From contig JALOPD010000177.1 of NCBI GenBank assembly GCA_025454075.1, positions 1 to 7,192 of the forward strand: a DNA stretch of 7,192 bases. The letters run 5' to 3'. A model generated the notes under the pieces. That model had not been told where the DNA came from and did no database searches. It saw only the letters and a list, made by a program, of their open reading frames with translations. This document shows positions 1-4,058 of the stretch, in pieces. Made by a program: the position numbers and the translations under genes. Position 1 is the stretch's first letter. Each line of letters starts with the position of its first letter. The DNA is from Desulfobacterales bacterium. Its GTDB lineage: Bacteria > Desulfobacterota > Desulfobacteria > Desulfobacterales > UBA2174_A.

Positions 1-1
1 T

Positions 2-565
2 GCGGCCGAGCATTACAACGTGGTGCCCGACATCATGGTGCTGGGCAAGGGCCTCTCGGGCGGGACGCTGGCGCTTTCGGCGGTGGCCACCTCCTCCGAT
101 CACATGGAGACGGTGCGCCGCAACGCCGGCAACTTCGCCCACGGCGGGACCTTCAGCCACAACGGCATCGCCTGCGCAGCCGGTCTGGCGGCCGTGAAGA
201 TCCTGGAACGGGAAGCGCTCGTCGAACGCGCCGCGCAGGTGGGCCGCCGGATCGGGCAGCGGCTTCGCGAAGCGCTGGCGGACTCCCCGCACGTGGGGGA
301 GATCCGCGGCATCGGCATGATGTGGGGGGTCGAGTTCGTCCGGGACAAACAGAGCCTTGCGCCCTTCCCCCGCTCCGAGAAAGTCACTGAAAAACTCTGG
401 CAGGCGCTCTTCGACCAGGGGGTCATTCTGTACAAATCGGTCGCCCTGGCCGGCATGGACGGCGACGGCCTCATCGTGGCGCCGCCGTTCGTCATCACGG
501 AAGGCGAGATCGATCAGGTGGCGCAGACGCTGCGCGGGGCCATGCGCACCGTCTTGGGCGCCTGA
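2..565 (+). CDS. Class III PLP-dependent aminotransferase, C-terminal part (5' truncated by window)
   Basis: The reading frame is open from base 2, so the gene begins upstream; 187 codons are present of a family that usually has 400-460. The start of the visible protein, AAEHYNVVPDIMVLGKGLSGG, holds the class III signature, and the lysine of LGKG (bases 47-49) should be the Schiff-base lysine that binds pyridoxal phosphate. It is followed by GGTFSHNGIACAAGLA, the conserved segment whose threonine contacts the cofactor phosphate in this family, and then by the small C-terminal domain (EIRGIGMMWGVEFV, then LIVAPPFVITEGEID). Enzymes of this class move an amino group between an omega-amino or amine donor and a keto acid in the cytoplasm. 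The substrate-determining N-terminal half is missing, so the substrate cannot be named. The next gene starts 22 bases after the stop, which is compatible with co-transcription. Confidence 0.9.
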   Translation, partial: AAEHYNVVPDIMVLGKGLSGGTLALSAVATSSDHMETVRRNAGNFAHGGTFSHNGIACAAGLAAVKILEREALVERAAQVGRRIGQRLREALADSPHVGEIRGIGMMWGVEFVRDKQSLAPFPRSEKVTEKLWQALFDQGVILYKSVALAGMDGDGLIVAPPFVITEGEIDQVAQTLRGAMRTVLGA

Positions 566-587
566 CGCCGCTGCCAAGGAGCTCCCC

Positions 588-1061
588 ATGACCACCCAAA
601 CAACCATAATCAATCCGGCGGTTGCGGCCGCCTTGGCGATTCTGATCTCCGCCTGTTCGTTCGCCCATCTTGGATGGCTCCGGAACAGCGAGGAGGTCGG
701 CCGGGCGTTTGAGACGCTGCAGGTGTCCCCGGACTACCGATACTGGTATCTGTACATAGAGAACAGCCCGTACGCGGTGCTCGGCTTGAATCGCGAATAC
801 CGCATCGAGGACATCTTGTGGACCGAGGCGGCACCGGGCTCGGAGGTGTTTCAGAAGGTGGTCGGGCTCGTCCAGAGGTTCCCGGTTCCGGGTTCCAGGA
901 CCTACGGCGCATACATCCTGGATGCAAACGGCGACCGGATCGGTGTCTGGTTTTCGAGCATGAGCGCCGGCATCCGCGTCGACCCGGTCACCAAGGTGGT
1001 CTTCATCACGACGGGCACGCCGTGGATGACCGGCGACGGCAGCGATGACGGCCGGGATTGA
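588..1061 (+). CDS. Small predicted lipoprotein of unknown function
   Basis: 157 codons. The ATG at 588 was chosen because AAGGAG (576-581) lies six bases upstream; the same frame is open further 5' but there it only shadows the aminotransferase gene. Residues 10-22 are hydrophobic and end in a lipobox (ISAC, Cys23), so a lipid-anchored envelope protein is predicted. The n-region has no Lys or Arg, which is unusual for a Sec signal and lowers confidence in lipidation. The mature part carries an aromatic-rich motif (residues 50-67: YRYWYLYIENSPYAVLGL), an ILW segment and a GVWFSS segment near the C terminus. From memory, this spacing of motifs resembles a family of uncharacterised lipoproteins seen in deltaproteobacteria; no function is known to me. 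It may share a transcript with the aminotransferase upstream. Confidence 0.8.
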   Translation: MTTQTTIINPAVAAALAILISACSFAHLGWLRNSEEVGRAFETLQVSPDYRYWYLYIENSPYAVLGLNREYRIEDILWTEAAPGSEVFQKVVGLVQRFPVPGSRTYGAYILDANGDRIGVWFSSMSAGIRVDPVTKVVFITTGTPWMTGDGSDDGRD

Positions 1062-1130
1062 GCAAGCGCCTTCAACAAAGGTCTTGTCCCTCGGCGCGCG
1101 TTTCTCGCCACCCGCCGTTTGCCGAAAAAG

Positions 1131-1179
1131 GGATTTTCACACGCCCGCGCACCTCGGAGGGTGAAAACTCCTGGTTTTT
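1131..1179 (+). terminator. Possible intrinsic terminator after the lipoprotein gene
   Basis: TTTTCAC (1134-1140) pairs with GTGAAAA (1161-1167), and GGA (1131-1133) can pair with TCC (1169-1171) across a one-base bulge. The T-rich stretch 1175-1179 follows. The 20-base loop is GC-rich and may fold further. The arms are AT-rich and the loop is large, so this is weaker than the terminator at 1333. It does sit where transcription of the aminotransferase-lipoprotein unit should end, just before a new promoter. Confidence 0.4.
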
Positions 1180-1183
1180 GCGA

Positions 1184-1212
1184 TTGACAATTTCGACTTT
1201 TTGCTCGATAGT
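1184..1212 (+). promoter_or_regulatory. Sigma-70-type promoter
   Basis: A perfect -35 hexamer TTGACA (1184-1189), a spacer of exactly 17 bases, and a -10 hexamer GATAGT (1207-1212) that keeps the A at its second position and the T at its last. Transcription would start near 1219. It points towards the leader/terminator at 1333-1363 and the cold-shock gene. It is the best promoter match I found in the window. Confidence 0.7.
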
Positions 1213-1218
1213 GGGGCT

Positions 1219-1363
1219 GTTCGCGATTTAAGGAGTCCCGGCATCGGATATTCCACGGATCCTCTGAGGGAATCGACGTCCACCGACAAATAAAATTCCC
1301 TGAAAGAACTGCGTTCGCATCGGACCCTTGGGGCAGAGTCGGAGGTGGCTCTGCTTTTTTTTT
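1219..1363 (+). ncRNA. Predicted ~145-nt transcript: small RNA or attenuated csp leader
   Basis: The segment is bounded by a strong promoter (start near 1219) and a strong intrinsic terminator (T run ending at 1363), and it has no convincing reading frame. It can fold a 7-bp stem, AGGGAAT (1267-1273) with ATTCCCT (1295-1301), enclosing a 21-base loop. GCATCGGA occurs twice (1241-1248 and 1317-1324), and GGA appears six times, once in the terminator loop. Either this is a stand-alone small RNA, or it is the 5' leader of the cold-shock gene with termination as the control point. E. coli cspA mRNA is known to have a long regulatory leader (about 160 nt). I recognise no Rfam family in it; 6S RNA was considered and not supported. 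Confidence 0.45.
1333..1363 (+). terminator. Strong intrinsic terminator upstream of csp
   Basis: GCAGAGTC (1333-1340) pairs with GGCTCTGC (1347-1354) in an 8-bp stem with one T-G wobble and a six-base loop (GGAGGT), followed directly by nine T residues (1355-1363). This is a textbook Rho-independent terminator. It ends 48 bases before the cold-shock start codon, inside what would otherwise be its leader. Confidence 0.85.
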
Positions 1364-1411
1364 GATAAAATTTGTGGGAACTCCGGTGGTTTCGGAAAGG
1401 AGCGATTGAAA

Positions 1412-1615
1412 ATGAACGAAGGCGTCGTCAAATGGTTCAACGAAAAGAAAAACTTCGGGTTCATCGAGTCCCCCGGACTGGAAGATATCTTTTTTCACGG
1501 AACGAGCATCGCCGACCATGGATTTTTCGGGCTTGCCAAAGATGACCGCGTCACCTTCGAGGTGAGGGAGACGCAGCGCGGCCGCCAAGCCTTCAACGTC
1601 AAGGTCATGCGCTGA
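1412..1615 (+). CDS. Cold-shock domain protein (CspA family)
   Basis: 67 codons, the normal length for a single cold-shock domain. The ATG at 1412 follows GGAAAGGAG (1394-1402) at nine bases. The protein starts MNEGVVKWFNEKKNFGFIES, which contains the KWFN motif and the RNP1-like segment (NFGFI, usually GFGFI). RNP2 reads DIFFHGTSI, where most family members have VFVHFSAI. The C-terminal strands end in QAFNVKVM, as expected (usually QAANV). Such proteins form a five-stranded beta barrel, bind single-stranded RNA or DNA through the exposed aromatics, and melt mRNA structure. The RNP2 changes keep the Phe and His but alter the rest, so it is a divergent paralogue. Whether it is cold-inducible cannot be read from the sequence; its leader contains a terminator that may control it. 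Confidence 0.93.
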   Translation: MNEGVVKWFNEKKNFGFIESPGLEDIFFHGTSIADHGFFGLAKDDRVTFEVRETQRGRQAFNVKVMR

Positions 1616-1687
1616 CGCCCCGGCCTCCGTCAACCCGCCCGACCCATTGCCGCAGATCGCCCGTTCGTCGGAACGAAGCCTGACGCC

Positions 1688-1852
1688 CTACCCTCCCGAC
1701 AGGTTCAACCGGCCGTGCTGATCGTTGATGCACCGGCCGATCAAAAGAGCCTGGATCGGGGCAGCGGCCGCCTTTACGAAAACGACCGGCCTCAGGCCCA
1801 GCAACCATAGAAAGAGGTCGATCCTCTTTTCGACCAGCAGGCAGGTTTTCAA
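1688..1852 (-). CDS. Possible small ORF translationally coupled to arfB
   Basis: 54 codons starting at a TTG (1852-1850) that overlaps the TGA stop of arfB as TTGA, an arrangement typical of coupled genes. By my hand count about 80% of third codon positions are G or C, against about 59% at first and 41% at second positions. That is the pattern of real coding DNA in a GC-rich genome. The product begins MKTCLLVEKRIDLFLWLLGL and stays mostly hydrophobic to about residue 39, so a short membrane or amphipathic peptide is possible. No clear Shine-Dalgarno site is present, which fits coupling or a non-gene. I do not recognise a family. It could also be the 3' remnant of a longer lost gene. Confidence 0.35.
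   Translation of the reverse strand: MKTCLLVEKRIDLFLWLLGLRPVVFVKAAAAPIQALLIGRCINDQHGRLNLSGG
1811..1835. repeat. Inverted repeat with two alternative hairpins
   Basis: AAAGAGG (1811-1817) and CCTCTTT (1823-1829) form a perfect 7-bp stem with a five-base loop. Alternatively GGTCGA (1816-1821) pairs with TCGACC (1830-1835). The first hairpin is followed by few T residues on either strand, so termination would be weak. It lies 20-38 bases past the arfB stop, inside the possible small ORF. It may be an arfB terminator or just a feature of that ORF. Confidence 0.35.
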
Positions 1853-2286
1853 TCGTCCGCATCGGGCGCCCGCCCCCGCGCCGCCTTCAGCCGCGCGTGT
1901 CTGCTTTTGCTGTCGAGCCGGCGCTTCTGGGACCCGAACGTGGGCCGGGTGGGCCTGCGTTTGCGCCGCACCACGGCGGCCGCTGCAACCACCTGCTGGA
2001 GGCGGCGCAGCGCCTCTTCCCGGTTCTGCTCCTGGCTCCGCTGCTGCTGGGCCTTGATGACGATCACGCCGTCGCGGGTGATGCGGCGGTCCTTGAGCTT
2101 CAGAAGGCGCTGTTTGAGATCGTCCGGCAGCGAAGAGGCCCCGATGTCGAAACGCAGGTGAACGGCGGTCGCGACCTTGTTGACGTTCTGGCCGCCCGCC
2201 CCCTGGGAGCGGACGGCGCGGATGTCGATCTCGCTCAAAGGAATCGACAGGGTTTCGGTGAGTTGCAACTCGCCGCGTTCGGTCAC
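1849..2286 (-). CDS. arfB: Alternative ribosome-rescue factor ArfB (YaeJ-type peptidyl-tRNA hydrolase)
   Basis: 145 codons, close to the 140 of E. coli ArfB. The GTG start at 2286 is supported by AGGAG (complement of 2295-2299) eight bases upstream. The N-terminal domain is the release-factor catalytic fold: IDIRAVRSQGAGGQNVNKV contains the GGQ motif (residues 31-33) that hydrolyses the ester bond of peptidyl-tRNA. There is no codon-recognition domain. The C terminus is a long basic tail (residues about 105-140, rich in Lys and Arg), which in ArfB enters the empty mRNA channel of a stalled ribosome. It therefore frees ribosomes stuck on mRNAs lacking a stop codon, as a backup or alternative to trans-translation. 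The final residues DADD are acidic, which is slightly odd for this tail. It is transcribed convergently to csp. Prokka-style tools may label it prfB-like or smpB-independent rescue factor. Confidence 0.95.
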   Translation of the reverse strand: MTERGELQLTETLSIPLSEIDIRAVRSQGAGGQNVNKVATAVHLRFDIGASSLPDDLKQRLLKLKDRRITRDGVIVIKAQQQRSQEQNREEALRRLQQVVAAAAVVRRKRRPTRPTFGSQKRRLDSKSRHARLKAARGRAPDADD

Positions 2287-2393
2287 CTCGGATTCTCCTG
2301 GGTTGCTCTGCCGCCAACGGGCACTCTCGGCGAATTACGAGAAAAGAGCCATACCGATGGAAGCCGATCCTGCGCTCCGCAAACCCTCGTGCC

Positions 2394-3098
2394 TTATTTC
2401 GTCAGCTGCTTCTGCCGAATCTGCTCTCCGTATTTCGCATCAAAGGCTTTTGCATAGGCGCTGAGCTTACTGACGACCTCCGGGAACTCGGCCAGCGCCG
2501 GGAGCCCGAATTCCGCAGCGACCGGCGGGTTCAAGGCTGAGAGGTATGTCTTCGGCCCCAGGGTTGCGGCCACCAGATCGAATTGGAAGGACGGCACGGA
2601 GATGACGCTGTAAGACGGCGTCTGGCTCGAACTCACGGTCTTCTCCTTTTGCAGGGCGGCTTTCGCCGCTTCGATGGCCGACGCTCGGTCAGAGTCGCCG
2701 TACGCAGTCATGCGCCAACCCTCGCCGCTTCTGGCCATCGTGATCAGGGATCGGGCGCTCTTGCCAACCATCACCGGAAACAACGCTTGGTCAGGACCGG
2801 CAAACACGCTCTGAGGCGGGTTGCCCGGTTGATAGGCCACCAGTTTGTCGTACCCGATTTCCTGAAGAGCGATCGGCGCCCCCAGCACCGCCTGCCGGGA
2901 TTCGGCCTCCGACCGCAGTCCCATGGCGTCAAAAGTTTGGGTCCTCTGCGTAGTGCCCAATGCCAGCTGGAATGCTTGCTGGGCGGATTTCAAGGCGGCT
3001 TCAGGGACCCGCGGGACCTCCTGCGCGACAGCGGACACGACCATCACTGCCACGATACAAGCCGCCGCCACCATGCGTTTCATTCGATGTGTTTTCAT
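2394..3098 (-). CDS. Exported protein of unknown function, downstream partner of papain-like protease
   Basis: 234 codons. The ATG at 3098 has a near-perfect Shine-Dalgarno, GAGGAGGT (complement of 3105-3112), six bases away; this site overlaps the stop of the protease gene, so translation is probably coupled. Residues 1-25 form a signal peptide (charged KTHRMKR, hydrophobic core, AVA|Q cleavage), so the product is secreted to the periplasm or beyond. The mature part has no cysteine, in contrast to its cysteine-rich neighbour. It looks like an N-terminal helix (about 33-47), a beta-rich middle (LFPVMVGKSARSLITMARSG, then GWRMTAYGD, about 107-134), a helix with AIEAAKAALQ, and a charged C-terminal helix. 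I do not recognise the family. The strand-turn-strand middle is loosely reminiscent of propeptide/inhibitor domains of cysteine proteases, so a chaperone, inhibitor or substrate role is conceivable, but that is inference from context. Confidence 0.85.
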   Translation of the reverse strand: MKTHRMKRMVAAACIVAVMVVSAVAQEVPRVPEAALKSAQQAFQLALGTTQRTQTFDAMGLRSEAESRQAVLGAPIALQEIGYDKLVAYQPGNPPQSVFAGPDQALFPVMVGKSARSLITMARSGEGWRMTAYGDSDRASAIEAAKAALQKEKTVSSSQTPSYSVISVPSFQFDLVAATLGPKTYLSALNPPVAAEFGLPALAEFPEVVSKLSAYAKAFDAKYGEQIRQKQLTK

Positions 3099-3110
3099 AG
3101 CCCGACCTCC

Positions 3111-3680
3111 TCATGGCGCCTTGGTGACATTGTACATAGTTGCCCAATGGTTGGTGGTCAGCGAACTGGTGTAATCCTGGAAGGGTAGGACCCGGATGCG
3201 GCCGGTGCAAGGCGCCCACGGGTCGTCTATCAGCAGGCTCTGGTTACCGCCGTCCTCGATGAAGCCGTAAATGACAACGACGTGCCCCACCCCGCCGCTC
3301 TGCGGGCCGTAGGCGTAGGCCATGGGTTTCTTCGTCTGGCAGATCTGGCTCGTGATCTGCTGCCAAGAGAGGGGTATTCCGGAATTGTCGAACGTGTAGC
3401 CGTATTCCGTGAACATGGTCCAACCCGGCGTATTGCAGACCGGGTTCTTGGGGCAGCCGCTGGTGCAGCAGTCGTTGCGGTTGAACCGCCGGTTGGCCAT
3501 TTCACACTGGTCGATGAACTCCCCCAGCGTCTCGGTCACCATTTGAGTCGTGCCCGCCCAACACCAGTTGGCGGTCTCCTGCGGCCGAAGCTTGACGTAT
3601 TTCGTGCCGACGCCGCCCAGCGGGCAGCACGCGGCCAGCACCAGAGCTGCCGCAACCAGAAGGCACATCCGCTTCACCAT
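3111..3680 (-). CDS. Papain-like cysteine protease lipoprotein (peptidase C70/C39-like)
   Basis: 189 codons. The frame is open further upstream, but the ATG at 3680 has AAAGGAGG (complement of 3687-3694) six bases away and begins a proper signal, MVKRMCLLVAAALVLAAC, whose lipobox LAAC makes Cys18 the likely lipidated residue. The mature protein shows the papain-like arrangement: Gln34 and Cys40 in QETANWCWAG (oxyanion Gln and nucleophile), His133 in GGVGHVVVIYGF, and Asp152 or Asp153 in LLIDDPW. This is the pattern of AvrRpt2-like (C70) and C39-like peptidases. A cysteine-rich insert (Cys59, 71, 72, 76, 82) suggests disulfides, consistent with export. It should be an envelope-anchored peptidase or a relative that cleaves or transfers amide bonds; its substrate is unknown. 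It is followed after 12 bases by an exported partner, and the two should form an operon. Confidence 0.87.
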   Translation of the reverse strand: MVKRMCLLVAAALVLAACCPLGGVGTKYVKLRPQETANWCWAGTTQMVTETLGEFIDQCEMANRRFNRNDCCTSGCPKNPVCNTPGWTMFTEYGYTFDNSGIPLSWQQITSQICQTKKPMAYAYGPQSGGVGHVVVIYGFIEDGGNQSLLIDDPWAPCTGRIRVLPFQDYTSSLTTNHWATMYNVTKAP

Positions 3681-4058
3681 GGCGATCCTCCTTTCGGTTG
3701 TCAGGGTTGAGTGAGAGCCAACGACCGCCCGAATCGCAGGCGAATCGGATTTTCGGCCGACGGTCGAAAAGACATGAGCACGAAAGCGCTTCAAGGGTGA
3801 ACTTATAGCCGCACGCAACGCAAACGGCCGGCAAGGCACGTGTAAAGAGCCTAAAAGCAGGGTTGCTTCGGAGAGAAAAGTCGCCAATGGCTCGAATTTT
3901 AGTGAAAACCAGGGCATCGAGTCAAGGAGTATTTAACCGGCGGGTTCCTCCATACGCGCTGCTTGCGGTTGAGGAAAAACAGCCATACTTTTCTTCACCC
4001 GATGGAGCCATTCAAGCGCCGGTGCCGCCACGCCGCTTCAACCGCGTCATGTTTAATT
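3681..4058. other. Divergent intergenic region, no gene seen
   Basis: This 378-base stretch separates the leftward protease operon from the rightward phosphatase gene and should contain promoters for both. Apart from the dyad and direct repeats at 3730-3770 I see no convincing promoter. The best leftward -10 is TATAAG (complement of 3802-3807), which lacks a -35. The best rightward pair is TTGCGG (3963-3968) with CATACT (3984-3989), but its 15-base spacing is too short. A short dyad AACCGGCGGGTT is at 3935-3946. The reading frames crossing it have no usable ribosome-binding site or recognisable content. Confidence 0.5.
3730..3770. promoter_or_regulatory. Dyad plus direct repeat upstream of the protease operon (candidate operator)
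   Basis: TTTTCGGCC (3750-3758) and GGTCGAAAA (3762-3770) form a 21-bp dyad with 9-base arms, a three-base centre and only one non-Watson-Crick pair. Beside it CGAATCG occurs twice (3730-3736 and 3741-3747), with an 11-base period, about one helical turn. The cluster lies 50-90 bases before the protease start codon in a divergent intergenic region, a usual place for a regulator site. It could instead be a hairpin in the protease mRNA leader. Confidence 0.4.

Noticed and set aside
1219..1363. 6S RNA
   Set aside because: The 5' and 3' ends do not pair into the long closing stem and no large central bubble mimicking an open promoter is apparent; the predicted length is also short.
902..1633. Long minus-strand ORF (243 codons) across the lipoprotein end, the leader and csp
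   Set aside because: It is antisense to two well-supported genes and crosses the promoter/terminator region; the translated sequence has no recognisable domain and no ribosome-binding site.
1662..1675. Hairpin CGTTC/GAACG after csp as its terminator
   Set aside because: Stem of only 5 bp and no T run on either strand.
1897..2457. Plus-strand ORF of 186 codons opposite arfB
   Set aside because: Antisense shadow of arfB, which has the GGQ motif and a good ribosome-binding site.
3963..3989. Promoter TTGCGG/CATACT for the phosphatase gene
   Set aside because: Spacing of 15 bases and a poor -35 match; not better than expected by chance.
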